A DNA stretch of 64,000 nt from Crotophaga sulcirostris (GCA_013397455.1 VYZB01000144.1:1222231-1286230); one strand, 5' to 3'; positions 12,003 through 24,639 are shown, counted from the stretch's first letter. A program made the numbers and translations. The notes: generated from the sequence alone by a model not told the origin.

Positions 12003-14983
12003 CTTTAAAACATAGCACTAAGCCAAAAAGACAAATTAAAAGACCTCCAGAGCAATGATTTCTTTTTTACTCTTTGATGTTAGCCCCACTGCACAGCCAC
12101 TCTGCGAATATTAAACTATTCTGAGTACTAAACACAGCTCCTGGATCCTATCTGTCCCGTCCCTTCTCCCCCGTGATCTATTAAAAAATAACATGTAACA
12201 ACCATTTTCTAGTAATTACTCATCTGTGATCTTAACATAAAATTTCAAATTAGTTGCTTATAAGTGTCACAAATATGTTTCAGCAAAACTGTTGATAAGC
12301 TGTGAATGATCTATAAGCCTCATATCTCTTCTATATTGCCACCTTTATTATTAATTCTTGGATAGTCTTGGTGGGATAGAGAGGGAGGATGCAATGAAAA
12401 GAGCTGTGTCAAAAACCAAAGGCAAAAACAAACCTATTTTCCTAGTTTGATTTGTTTGTGTGTGTGTTTGATTTTTGTGCTAAATATTGAGAAGCAAGGT
12501 TGAAGACAGGAGATAAAGGGTTACTAACATGAATTATTGCTGGGAATAATCCTTTGAAATATAACTCTTTGGAATATAGCTCTTTGGAATAACTAGCAGA
12601 ATTACTTCTTGATCTTCAATTGCAAGATCAATTGTTTGATTTGCTGTCGGTTTGACTGACAGCCCTGTTTTTTAGAGGTAGTTCTTGTGTAAGGGCTTTT
12701 CTCTAGCATCCCATCCTAAAGATTTCCACATGCAGCGGCAGAAATGAAAGGCAGGATGAACTAGGCATGGGTAGTGGATTGTTATTTGAAGGGTCCAGAG
12801 GTGTGAATGCAAACTTAGATGTGAGTACAGGTCTCTTGTGTCAATGTTTTCATTTGCGATTGGTGTCATGAGCGCCTTTGCAAGAGGGAACCATGCAGGC
12901 AGTAGCGGAGATGATAGCTGAAACAGAAGCTGGTAGTAATGCAGGAGAAATTGATTTTATACCTTCTGAGACATCCTGCAAGTCCAAAGGGTAAAGCTTG
13001 ACTTAATAAAAATTAGCCTAAGAGCTCTGTACTGAAATGTCATGAAGTTTGAATGCTGTGTCTGTATTTGGTTTACCAGCTGTTCTTTAGTTAATGGGAG
13101 CTATCCCTTTAAAACATAGTTTGACAAAGAAAGTGCCTGACCTGAGGAGGGGAGTTATTTGGCTTGTGAATCAAGACAAGAGAAAAGTCTACCTGAGAAG
13201 TTTTAGAAGTTTGGAAAAAATGCATTGGCAGGAAACGAAGCTTATTTTTTAACTTTTGCAGATAGAGGAACTAAACCTGTGAAGTCACTGCTAATTAACC
13301 TGATACATATGAGCAATCTGCATCCTGTTTACATCAGCCAGGATTGAAAGTGGACCCATCTAATGCAGGCTTAGTTGCCACACCATTAAATGAGTTTGAT
13401 GAGTCTCTACTCTTAACCCCAACATTGATTTTGGTGTATCTCTCTATAGGCCTGTTTACAAGGCCCAATTTACAGGACCATGACTTTTCTGGGTCCTCTG
13501 CCAGGGACTCTTGTGTTGATCGTGGGCTGCAATCAACAGTCCTGGCAATAGGATTTAAAAGCTGGCAAAACTAACTATCACAGAGATGTTCAAAAAAAGG
13601 AATTTTTTAAAAGTCTGGTGATAGTGAATAATTTGGTCTTAATTTTAAAATAAAACAAGGTATTTCGCATAGTCTCATAGTTTTTTGACTGCTGAAATTT
13701 TCTTCTGGTAATACCATTCAGATATTTTATTTTCCATAGTTATGCATATACTTTATATTTCATAGTTTTCTAAATCTTTCTTTTTTCAAAAGTGGCGGGG
13801 AGGAAAATGAACAATGTTACCTATTTACTTACATCGCATATCCAACAATGATGGTTCCTGTCATTCCTCAAATTTCATGGCCAAACTGTGGTAGAAGGGC
13901 AATGTGAGGTGGCTGTGACATAAAATAGGACCTGTGTTCCGTTAATTAAATTTGTCTTAATAAATATGCTAACACGTGCTTAAATACTTTTTGATAACAA
14001 TCATTAATACTATATGATTAATTTTCCATTTTCTTTATTCAGAGATATAATCTTTAAGTGGGTTGTTAAGACTATCTGTGCTATCCTCTGGCATAGCCAC
14101 TGTGGTCTTTTATACTTAAATTAATTTAGAAACAATACTGCATTTTATATTCAATAGAACTAAAGGTTCTTGAATGAATTGAGTAGGTACAAGAAGCCAG
14201 AGATGTAATCAGCTGTACGCTATGGACTGGTAAGAAAATGAAAAAGAAAAACCCCATGATTCATGAAAAAAGGTATAAAGGTTGCTGGATGATTTAAGGC
14301 CAGATTAACAAATCACTACAACGCAATTTATGGCTTTATATAATGGGAGGTCAAACATGTATTACCAGCTGACTTAAATTTGATTTGACTGAAAGATAAA
14401 ACTCAGCTACATGAACCATATTAACTGAAAGCCTCTGCTTTACATTTCTCACTGATGGCACCCTGGGGAGGTAACTTTCTTGGCATTTCACATTCAATTT
14501 AAGCACATCATTGATAAAAAGATGGCTAAATTGGTGCGTCATTTTGTAATAAAATATCTCACAAATTGTTTATCTGATCAATGGAGAATGCAGTCTCAAG
14601 CTGTTCAGGGCTAATGCACTCAATGCACTAAAATAGTAAGTTATTGACTGTCAGAGGGAACTGGGAATTTCTGAACTCAGTTCAGATTTCCTGAATAGGA
14701 GCAACATATTACATCAGAACAGTAAGTTGTAAGAGATTAACTCTGCTAGCTGAATTCTCACTGAAATCGAATAGATGTGAGTAGAGGGCACTAAGCACTT
14801 AGCAGGAAATGTTCAGCTTCTCATATGATCAGGCTGTAGAGAACAGAATGGGTCTTATTCTTACCTTGCTTATGTAGCTTTTATACCACTGTAATTCCGC
14901 TGTCTTTGACAAAGCCCTGCAGCCCAAGAGGGAAAATCATGCCATGTGTGTGTTAGGTATCAAGTGTTATTTTCAGAGCTGCA
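12003..14983. other. Non-coding, nothing recognised
   Basis: Apart from the 15-base tandem repeat at 12552-12594, this is AT-rich sequence with no recognised element and no convincing frame. The longest plus frame is 13344-13574, without domains. Confidence 0.5.
12552..12594. repeat. Short tandem repeat, 15-base unit, nearly 3 copies
   Basis: Units are CTTTGAAATATAACT (12552-12566), CTTTGGAATATAGCT (12567-12581) and the partial CTTTGGAATAACT (12582-12594). This is a local slippage or duplication product with one to two substitutions between units. Confidence 0.85.
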
Positions 14984-15310
14984 GTGAGACATTTTGATGC
15001 TTGGGGTAGGGTGGGACCACTCCTTCCCAGGTGCGCAGCATCTGGGGCCTCCTCAGGACCAGAGCCACATGGAGGCTCCCTAGGAAGACGCCTTCTCTTC
15101 AGCCACAGGCTGAGACAGCTCTGGTGGGAGCGAAGTGGATGCGGTTTAGAGAGAACAGAGAGCCTTCCTGTGAAAGAGCAAGGTAGGGAAGGAGGTAGGA
15201 CGGATATGCATTTTCCCCTCCAGGGCTGGCAGCTTTTTTTGCTGGAGCTGATGCCCACTTTGTATCGTAAGAGTGGGGAACCAGTACCATGACAGTTCTT
15301 AAGTTCAGCT
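14984..15310. other. Locally GC-rich island of unknown origin
   Basis: These roughly 330 bases are clearly richer in G+C than both flanks. They are open on both strands: 102 codons plus (14984-15292) and 125 codons minus (14953-15330). Neither translation shows a domain I know, and simultaneous openness on both strands is what GC-rich sequence tends to give. It may be an old transposon piece or a small regulatory island. Confidence 0.35.
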
Positions 15311-16189
15311 GGCCTTAGTCCTGACCTCACAGGAATGCAGTCATATTACTTATGCACCCTTACTCCTAGCTAACCATTTGGCATGCTTTGTTACTTCTTT
15401 TTATTTTTTCACATTCATTTTCCCACAAGATGAATAAGAATGATTAAGAATGGTTTTCACAAGAAGGAAAGCCTCAGGAGGTCTGTTTTTAAGGAACAAG
15501 GCTCCTGTCCTCATTCACTGTAGATTTGTGTGAGAGAATGAATTGTGTAATATAATTTTATTTATTTATTTTCAAACCACCACAGAAATGACTCACAGAC
15601 AAGGAAATGCAAAAAAAGTGTTTGGTGGATATTTTTAGTGTGAAGAAACTGTTTTTTTCCCCAAGGTTGAGGGAGGAAAAGTCTTTTTTCTTTGTAGCCC
15701 ATGGGTTTAGGATTCTGCAAAACTGGGCTCAATACTCCTGTGTAGGAATTGGTAAAAGAGTGGAAAAGAGGTGTAAAGTGCATGTACTAGGAAAGCACCT
15801 TCCTTGGTGAGATGTAGGGTATTCCAAGGTGAGTGCTCCTTGGTCTCTTGTTGAATCTGCTCTGCTGTGCACAATAGATTGCAACATCATTATGCCTACA
15901 GGGGAGCACAGCACTGCAGGCTGCTGACTTAAGTGTTTATCTGAGAGCTGGAAACAATAGGTTCCCATGCCCTTCCCCCCAATAGCCACTGTAATTGAGT
16001 AATAAAATGATTGTGATTACTTTATTCAGCCAAAACCACTAGATTCTGTCCAATGTTGTAATTTCATTTTGTTTGGATGAAACTGGTAGTTTTGTTAATG
16101 GGATATAAATCAACCTTCCAAGGGGAGACAGGGCTCTCTTATGCTTAAAGCAGGTATTAGTGACATAGAAAACTCAGTTTGATCCCCAC
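15311..16189. other. Non-coding, nothing recognised
   Basis: AT-rich sequence. The short frames at 15562-15989 overlap on both strands and carry no domain. Confidence 0.5.
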
Positions 16190-16325
16190 CAATGACCCAC
16201 AGTGCTACAGAGGTCAGATGGCCAAAATGCACTCCTTTTCTCTTGTCTGACTTTTGGAAGTTAAGTAGTCCTAGGCCTACCCTGTACTTGGTACTTGAAT
16301 GAGAGACCTAGGAAATCACAGATAG
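16190..16325 (+). mobile_element. 5S rRNA-derived SINE relic (AmnSINE1-type?) or 5S pseudogene
   Basis: The 3' two-thirds of a 5S rRNA gene can be followed here. CTCTTGTCTGAC (16239-16250) stands for CTCGTCTGAT, and GGAAGTTAAGTAGTC (16256-16270) stands for the internal promoter box A, GGAAGCTAAGCAGGG. AGGCCTACC stands for GGGCCTGG, and GTACTTGAATGAGAGACC (16291-16308) stands for box C, GTACTTGGATGGGAGACC. It ends in TAGGAAATCAC for TGGGAATACC. GTACTTG is duplicated in tandem (16284-16297), a small insertion not found in 5S genes. The 5' third of 5S (upstream of 16239) is barely recognisable. In amniotes, 5S-headed SINEs such as AmnSINE1 are the usual source of such sequence, and several AmnSINE1 copies are known enhancers. 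I could not confirm the tRNA-like and Deu parts downstream, so a plain 5S retropseudogene remains possible. Confidence 0.65.
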
Positions 16326-17889
16326 CAGAGGAACAAACTGAAAATACTGCTTTGTTGGTTGGTGAATCTTAAATCGGAAAAACTGAAAAAGTAGATAGAC
16401 TTAATTTTGACACCGTATTATGGCTTGTGGAAGGCTGGGGAGGAGAGAGGGGTTGCCCAAGTACTGACACTGATTCTAAGCATGTCTTCCAAATCAAATT
16501 TTTTTTAGCAGAATTTGTCACTAATTTAATCCCTCCCCCAGGGGTGTTTATCTTCAGGAAAGCAGGAATTTTCAGAAGACCTGAGGGCTTCTGACTGTGC
16601 ATGAACACTGATGGTTTCTTTGAGATCTCAGTTGTCAGGACTAGTATACAAACAAGAAATGGTAGAAAAGTCTTTGAGGAACTTGCTGTTTAGAAACATC
16701 TGACTTAAAAAAAAAGAAGTTAAACGAATGCCTTTTTTGTCAAAATGAGAAACAGTGGTAGTTTGGATTTATCTTTTTCTTGATCTCAAAGACTGTTAAC
16801 ATGATGACTCTATTTTAATTTTGGCATTTACTGTCAGCAGAGAGAGGATATTGATGAAAAATCTCACTGAGCAAAATAAAGAAAGGAAAATGAAGAAAGA
16901 TCCTCCTGATGAGTGAGCCCTTTGTTAGTTCTGTGGTGTTTTCATCATCCTTAAAATAATGACCCCCTATTGTTTAAAAAAATTTACAGATCTGAAGCTG
17001 ATGGCAAAAGCAGCAGAAACCTGAGTTTACCGGTTTTTACTCAAAAATACTTTCCTTATGTACTTGTGAGTTCCTGATATTTGCTTATTTTGGTTTTGTG
17101 CAAATGAGAAAAGAGCTTTTTATATGTTACACAAAATTATTCTAGTCTTTTATTAGTCGTGTGATATGAGTTGTTTATATGAAGTCACTTCTAAGAACTC
17201 TCGAGCATTCATTTACGAGTATTATAGACTTAAAATATTATTTTTACATTCACGACCAAGAATACCGATGTGCTACCTAAGTGCTAGTAAATAATTAATT
17301 GATATTACTGTTATGTTAAAATCAGTATGTTGATCATGTCCTTATAATCAGGTCAAGGAAAGAGTCCTTAAGAAATAAAATAATCTTTATATTTTACTAG
17401 ATTATAAAAATCACATTCTTAACAATAGGTAGATTCAGAGCAGTACTTTTCGTGTACAACAACCAGATAGTTTTGTGAGTCTGCCAGATGACATCTATAG
17501 AGTCTGTTCCTCACCCAGAGTAATTAAAGCAAAGCTGGAAGGACACATGGGTAGCTCAGGGGACTGATGATTTGTATCATTGTCATTATTACAAGACATG
17601 CTACTGCCCAAACGCCAAACTGAAATTCTAGTTCTTTTGATGAAAATGCAGTTGGGATCTTAAATCTCTAGGTAATCAGACGAAATCTAATCCTTATCTG
17701 ATTCCTTTCTTATCCTAGTTGCGGTTCTGTTCCTGTCCATTAGCAAAGTCATTACCAGGCAGGTGTGGACTTACCAGGTGGTTCAAAGGTGACTCTTGAT
17801 CTACCACTCTGCCCTTTCCAGACATTCAGTCTCTATTTTTCCTAGTTATGAGGCATATAAAGTGATAATAAAAATATTCAATCTTATCA
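16326..17889. other. Non-coding, nothing recognised
   Basis: AT-rich sequence. The first 150-300 bases may contain the rest of the SINE relic, but I could not recognise it. No other element or frame was found. Confidence 0.5.
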
Positions 17890-18330
17890 CCAAAGGAGGG
17901 CCATAAAGATGATCAGAGGGCCGGAGAACCTGCCTTATGAGGAAAAACTGAAGGAGTAAGGTCTTTTTACCCTGGAGAAGAAAAGGCTGACAGGGGACCT
18001 CATCATAGTATTACAGTGCTTAAAGGGTGGCTACAAAGAGGATGTAGGCTCTCTCTTCACAAGGAGCCACATGGAGAGGACAATAGGCAACAGGTACAAG
18101 TTGCAACAGGAGAGATTTCATCTTCATATAAGAAAGAAAATTTTCAGAGTGAGAACAAACTATCACTTGAACAACTTCCCTGGGGATGTGGTAGTGTCCT
18201 ATCACTGGAGGTTTTCAAGCCGTGACTGGGCAGGGTCCTAGAAAATCTCATCTGTGTTCCCTTTTCCATGAGCGGCTGGACTAGGTGATCTTTCAAAGTC
18301 TCTTCCAGCCTGGGTTGTTCTATGAGTGTA
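17890..18330 (+). mobile_element. CR1 LINE, older subfamily, 3' fragment
   Basis: Begins near CCAAAGGAGGGCCATAAAGA and follows the CR1 ORF2 end: GATGATCAGAGGGCCGGAGA, CCTGGAGAAGAAAAGGCTGA, AACTTCCCTGGGGATGTGG. The 3' UTR follows (GACTAGGTGATCTTTCAAAG, TCTTCCAGCCTGGGTTGTTC) and ends in TTCTATGAGTG at about 18328. A stop within the conserved part and several frameshifts show it is dead. It differs markedly from the copies at 3.67 and 11.59 kb (for example CTCTTCCAGCC instead of CTTTTCCAACTGG), which points to a different, older CR1 subfamily. The 69-codon plus frame (18016-18225) is part of this relic and not a gene. Confidence 0.92.
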
Positions 18331-21300
18331 TATCACATAGTCATATTTTTTTGCTATCGCTGCTTTTGTAAGAGTTGTGGAGAGAGACATTCTGGAGCTC
18401 TGTACACCTTCATAGTCTGATGTCTTCCTAAACCCATTCAATAAACATGCCTTTTCAATAAGTTTCCATAGAGCTACACTCATCCCCATTTCGTGTCTCT
18501 TTGTCCAAGCTCTTGCTATTCTCTGTTCTGCTTTAAATAACCTTTCCTCCCACACTTACTAGAAAGAAAACTCTGGTTTTGGATGCAAGTTTTCTTCAAA
18601 ATGTGTTTCTAAATATAAGAGAGATGATGTGTGTGTGGTAGATACCAATTTTGTCAACAGCTTTTGTATCTGATCTTTAATTACAGGTTACCATGACTAC
18701 GCTATTTGATTACTTTTTTCTGACAAATGACTTCTCTGAGTTGTGGACATATTCAATTTGTGAAATCCTCCAGATATTAATGCATGTAGATTAGATAGAG
18801 TAGGAATTCATAAAAGGGAAAAACAGTTCTTTCAAAAATATGTTGACATATATGCTATTCTCATGTAGATTACTGGAAATGTTTGCACTTGTTCTGAAAT
18901 TTATAGCCACTCTTTCAACACCAACTACTGGCACTGAATCTCTCTTTTATTGGTTTGTCTATGGACAGTCAAGCCACAGTGAAAATTTGTAAATAAAAAA
19001 AATAACTGAATTAGTCAATAAGACATGACTGAACAGACTTCATAATGAGATAACTGTAGACCTTCAGGATACGGTGAACTACTAGAGGTGCAGTGTTATC
19101 TCATTACAACATACATTTTACTAAAGAATAGCATGCTCTGGGGCATGTGTTTATACTGCAATACATTCCTGCCTCAGGCCTGTTTTGAGGTATAAGGCGT
19201 GAGGACAAGTAGCTTTAAAACCTGAAAAGTCAGATGCCTTTTACTGTAGCTGCATATGTAACGTGCAGTTATATTCAGTGGTTTACTGAGTGTGTTAATT
19301 GCGAGCAATAAGGCTGAAAAATGTGTGTTCTAATGAATAGCTTCCCCCTGTCCTCCACCACTAATGCTGTTCAAAATACTTTCAGAAAGTAGACAGAAAC
19401 TCCAAAGGAAGAAATTACAATTGCATCTGGGGACTCAAGTCAGAACAGCAGTTTGGATGTTACTGCCTTTCTCCTCATTACAAGGAGCTTAGCAAATACA
19501 ACTGTTCAATCTATTTCATCTCTGCTAAGGATAACCCTGTGGCGAAAACCCCACCTCTTCTAGGAATAAACAGTTATACATGGTGGTCTGATTGTTCTTT
19601 GCTTCTAGTGTAGTGTAAATGTGGGGTGGCCTAGTGAAATTATTGGAGTGACGTCAGTAAAATCAAGTACTGTGACAGAGCATCAGAGCTGCAACATGAA
19701 ACTCCCTCTCTATTGAAATCAAGCAGAATTAGAAACTGATCTTCTTGCTGGAGGGGTTTCACCCATGGATGTTTTGCTAGAAATTATAATGGATTACAAT
19801 GGGGTGTAGAAGTAACTTTCAAAGTCAATGACTGTGGATTCATGGCAAAAAAGACCTTATGTGCTTCCTCAAGAAGAAAAAAAGAACAGAATAATTTCCA
19901 AACTTTAAAATGGTGTAAAGTAGGAGAATAAAAATAATGATTGACTAATCACCTCATTGTGCTCTGACTTTACTTTTACTTTAGGTGGCTGAAAAGTCTT
20001 TTACTATTTGTTCTCATCATTGTTGCAGGATCTTGCTCATTTGGCAATACTTTTAATTCTATGGAAACTCCTTTTGACCTCTGAGATGCAGCATTTTTCA
20101 TTGACCCATTGTTTTTTTCCCTTTCCTTACAGGCTTTCCATACTGGACAAATAATGAACACCAATGAACAATGAAATCATCAGGCATAGGCTTATGCCCT
20201 AGAAGGATCCTGAGAGGAACGTCAGTGTCACAGAACAGCATGATGAGACATAAAAATCACAGATAAGTTTCTGTTGACATTCTTCCACTATTAGAAATAA
20301 CTTGTCATGAAAAAAAGAGAAAACTGACAGAGGGTGGCTGGAAAAATTATTTATTTGAACTAGCTAAAAAGGGGATATGTCATGCTTCTTCTTCCAGTCT
20401 TTTTCAGAAGAGAATTCTAATGAAGATATTCAGTTCAAATTCTGAAATATAAGCCTGTTATAGAAAATGAAATAAATTGTCAAATTCAAAACTTTCTGAT
20501 TAACACAAAGTATTCTCACTAAGTTTTGTTGGCTTGTGACATGTCTGTATTTTTATCTTTTTCCTCACTTTCAATGCCTCCTGTCACTGGTTCCAGAAAA
20601 AAAAAAAATACTTCCTTCCAGCTAGAATCTTTTTTTTAAGACAAATGTCTGGAGGAGAAAAAAAAAAAGAACTGAGAAAATTGAAATGATTTTTTTTGTC
20701 AATCCTTGGGAAAAATGTGATAATTGAAAAAAAAAATCAGACAGAGCAGTGCTTATATTTGATGGTCTTGTTTTTGTCAAGAGTCTCTTATATTGAGTAT
20801 CTAAACAAGGGAATTGCCCTGTTTAATTGCATCAATTGAAAGTGATTCAATTCTTTTGGCAGAGACAAACATAAGGGGATGGAAAAAATAAATAGCTATA
20901 TTTTTATGGTGAAATAAAGGGGAAGAAGCAAAGCAAACAATTTATGGCCCTGAAATACCATATTATTATATCTAGGAAACCATGACCAAAAGATGCTAAT
21001 TTGTCTCAACTCACTCACTGTGAGGGTTCTCTTTGATCCTTCTGCCTTTCTTAGAGTGTGATGTTCTCACATTTTAATGCAGTATCATTTGACATTGAGA
21101 TGCAGGGAAAATTGGCCAGTAAACAGCTTTCTTGTACTGATTTGGAGCTTGTGGGAAAGATTATAGCATGAGCTGGAGCCTACCACAAGAGAAATGGATT
21201 ATTACTCTGGGAACACTTACATCAAGGAGGGCCCTTTTACAGCTGAAAGAGGCAACGTTTTACAAAGAGCTGTGTTCTGTGAACTCCTTGTCAGCTTGCT

Positions 21301-21829
21301 CAAAGTGCTAACTCACTTACAGCATACGGGTCATTCCTCCCTAGAAACGTGGGAGAAAAGCTTTAGCATGCTATTTGTGACTACTTCTCCTCAAATGTAA
21401 AGATGTTTTCTACGAAATGACACCCCATCAAAGAAAAAAAACTAAAAATCACATTTAATGAGACAGATGGTTTAGGGAGGCAGGAGAAAAGGGGTGGCTT
21501 AAAAGAAATCAATGCTACATTCACAGTAGCTTAAGCTTTCAACAAACAGCCTGTGTGATTCGGATAAAATGGGAGTGGTGGCATTTTCCAAACGCAGCCC
21601 AGTTCTGATAAGATTTGGAGCTGGGTAGCAAGCTCTCCCTGAATTTACCCACCTCTAAAATCCTGCTTTTCTTTCTATCAGTTTCAATGTTATGATAAAA
21701 TTAAAAGCCCCACAAGGGAACATTTTTAATTTTGTTTTTGAAAGGTTTTACTTCTTTTTAAGTCAAAGAGAACTATAGAATAAATTATTACAAGGACATT
21801 AAAAGGATTTCATTTCCTTGAGCATACAT
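18331..21829. other. Non-coding, nothing recognised; A/T homopolymer runs
   Basis: AT-rich sequence with runs of 8 to 12 A or T around 20590-20740 and no recognised transposon. No convincing frame. This marks the start of a long stretch free of young CR1. Confidence 0.5.
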
Positions 21830-22122
21830 ATGCATTCTGCTGCAGCATGTCCTCTCCCTCCCAGTGTAGCCATTGATCCACAGCTTTTATAATGAACTCT
21901 AATAACAACTCTATTACTGCAAGGCTCCTGATTGGCTCAGGCACCCACAAAATTAGCTACAAAGAAGCCAGCTTGTCAATATTAATTCCGCCACAGAGAT
22001 TACTTGTTATGGTAGAACAAAGGTGTTTTGGCTCGAACTGAACAACTTAACTCCTTGTCTCATAAATTTTAAGCTGCTATTGATCGCCTTCTTCTATTGT
22101 GCTGAAGGATTAAAAAAACCAG

Positions 22123-22147
22123 GCGCACGCGCGTGCACACACATGCA
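22123..22147. repeat. 25-base alternating purine-pyrimidine tract (Z-DNA-prone)
   Basis: From GCGCACGCGCGTGC to ACACACATGCA every base alternates purine-pyrimidine, with four CpGs inside the first 14 bases. Such tracts can adopt Z-DNA under negative supercoiling. Confidence 0.9.
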
Positions 22148-22201
22148 GGCAGACACCAGCATGCTGAATCACTCTGATGCATTTTCCTAAACCTCCAGCC
22201 G

Positions 22202-22236
22202 CCCCTTTCCTTTCCTTCCCCTTCCTTCCCCTCCCT
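22202..22236. repeat. 35-base homopyrimidine tract
   Basis: Only C and T from 22202 to 22236, made of CCCTTTCC-type units. It is a potential triplex (H-DNA) or polypyrimidine-binding site and lies within the enhancer-like block. Confidence 0.9.
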
Positions 22237-23160
22237 GTCTGCTAAGAATCATTCAGTAACATGAAGCAAATTAAATCAATGAATTCATCCTAGCAGATGG
22301 GTGCTTTAACAGTCAGTTAGCCTTTAGATAATTGAGGCGTTGACTCCGGAATCATAAAATGGATGGCTCGTTTGTACATTTTACTGAAATAGATCACCGA
22401 GGTTAAATAAATGAAATCCCATTTGTCAGGCGGTAATAAATGGCCTCCCCTTCTGCAAACAGCTCTGTTTGGCCTAATAAATACAGGGATGTTACAGTGC
22501 TCCTCCCTTGATAGGGTTATGGCTTAATGAAATGGTCTTTCCTCTGCTTGTTTTTGCCTCCTCCTGCACCGTGTGATAAGTAGCGAACCAACGAAGCTTG
22601 TAATTACAATCTTACAGAGAACCCAGCCAATCTGTATATAAATCTCACCATCCAATTACAAGATGTAATAATTTTGCAGTCAAGCTGGTAATGAGGTCTA
22701 ATACTCATGCATGTGATAATCCCCTCTGGATGCTGACTCTATCAGATGTTAGCTTTGTAATTATACTGGCAGAAAATCATTATTTCATGTTCAGCAGAAA
22801 AATGAGGTTGGTGGGAAGTTAATTTTCTCTATGCTCTGTGAAGCATAGACAAAATTTTAATGATTTAATCATTATGGTTATCCCTTTTGCAATTGACCCG
22901 CGTTACTTCTGTAGAAACATTGGCACATTTAAAAGTCCCTGTTACCCGATAAAGCTTGCCAGGTATGCAGCTTTTAATGTAAGAATAACCGTATACAATT
23001 AAACTATTAACCTGCTTGATAGGGGAAAAATCCATAGTTTTTATGTTTTCATTATTTACACATAAGATCCAAAGGGATGTTTATGTCCAGTCCACAATGC
23101 GATAAAAAAAGACTCTTAAATAAAGAAAAAAGAAAAATGCTGTCATTAGGATGTAAGCTC

Positions 23161-24639
23161 TCAGAACAAAACAGCAGGTTCACTATGTTCGCAATGGTAT
23201 TTTAGTAGCTCCGTAATCTTTTGTTCCTTTCCAGTGTACGAGACATTCATGAGATGTTATACTTTTACACAAAGAGCTTATTATGCATAATCAGCACATT
23301 CACAAGAAATAGTTTAAAGGACTTGCTTGTGATACATATTTTTAGTTGTTCTTTTCTGTTCTCAACATTTTCTTGTTATTTCTGTTTGTCTGTCCTTCCA
23401 AGGGGAAGGACACAGAATAAGAAAGAATCACAATATTGAGATGGGAGACTAGAGAAAATAAACGACAATGCAAACCAAAACTACAGGAAAGTAGGTAGGC
23501 AAGGCAAAAAAAACCCCACATAATGCAAATTTATAGCAACTAAGATATTTAAGGATAAATTACCTCAGAATTAAAGTTAATCAAAATGTTATTAAATTCT
23601 TCTGTGCTAGGGTTTCAACTAAAGACTGGAAGAGTTGTACCCAAATAGCACTTAAACAGTTCCCAGATCACTTAGATTTGCAAGCTTAATTCTGCTGTCT
23701 CTAACTTGATTCTGTGCCTGTAATTTCTATTTATTGACTGAATTCAAATATATATATATGTATGTGTGTCTGCGTGTGTGTATGTATATACATATTTATA
23801 TTTATATATGCTCTATTTCTCTAAGACAGATATTTTGAAAAGATTAACTAAATTATATCTACTGGAAATATCTTTATACTTCCTTTTGAAAAAGTGGTAG
23901 GATTAGGACCTGTGCTGTACTTCAACTGATTACTTTCATGTAGACCTGATCTGGTATGTCTGAAGGCTTACCAAACCAGAACCCATCTAGTATATGAAGT
24001 ATGTAAAAAATTCCTGCTAGGCTTACAAGGTAGACATAGAGATTTTATGTCAAGAAAAAAAGCAGTTACAGGTGAAGTCCAGAGAGTGACCTGCAGGTGG
24101 GCACAAGTTCTGAGCCTTTGGGATGTGTCTGGTTCCGCCTGACTTCAGATTTGGCCTTTCATACCTGGGCAAGTCATCAAGAGCCCCTTTACAACCAATG
24201 ACCACACCAGAGCTGTCCTTCTCTTACCCAACTAAGGCATCTACCTTTGGATAAGGGGATCTATATCCCCGAAGTGCCTTTTCATCAACTGGCTATGAAA
24301 AATATAGTTGATGACTACTCTGTAGGCCTCAAAGATTGGTTGAAATAAATTCTACCCTTATCTTCTTCATGGATCCAACCCAAAGTAACTCTGGAGAAGG
24401 CCTGGGGTCTATCATGTATTATGTATTAAACTCCTAATCTAGTGATATAAAAAGGGCAACTTGACGGACACGAATCCTGATCTAATTATGGTTCTCAGTC
24501 TTAAAAAAGGATTATTTTTTAATGAATCCTTTAACTCAAAGCACATTTGTATTTAGACAATTTATCAAACCTCTTAAGAAGAAAATCCTGACATTAACTA
24601 TGGTGGTTCCACTGCTAGTCCATATGTTCTCTTCCTGCA
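23161..24639. other. Non-coding; contains a dinucleotide microsatellite
   Basis: AT-rich, with the microsatellite listed separately. No gene or transposon was recognised. The 72-codon frame at 23221-23439 has no domain. Confidence 0.5.
23748..23810. repeat. Imperfect (AT)n/(GT)n microsatellite
   Basis: Starts as alternating AT, passes into TGTGTGTCTGCGTGTGTG and returns to TATATACATATTTATA. A compound, interrupted dinucleotide repeat, likely to be polymorphic in length. Confidence 0.9.

Larger units (their letters stand above)
21830..23160. promoter_or_regulatory. Candidate conserved non-coding (enhancer-like) block
   Basis: About 1.3 kb without transposon similarity and without long frames, but rich in recognisable transcription-factor cores. 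These include homeodomain TAATTA at 22601-22606 and 22758-22763, TTAATCATTA near 22864-22873, and OTX/PITX-like TAATCCCC at 22717-22724. A SOX/TCF-like AACAAAGG lies at 22016-22023 and an inverted CCAAT (ATTGG) near 21932. The texture is balanced and complex, with few homopolymers, unlike its AT-runny flanks. This is what vertebrate developmental CNEs typically look like. I infer enhancer potential from composition and motifs only. Conservation was not tested and no specific known element was recognised. Confidence 0.45.

Noticed and set aside
14953..15330. 125-codon minus frame
   Set aside because: The same stretch is open on the opposite strand. GC-rich sequence explains it, and no domain was seen.
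23431..23455. GATGGGAGAC, as in 5S rRNA box C
   Set aside because: Only ten bases match; neither box A nor the intermediate element precedes it.
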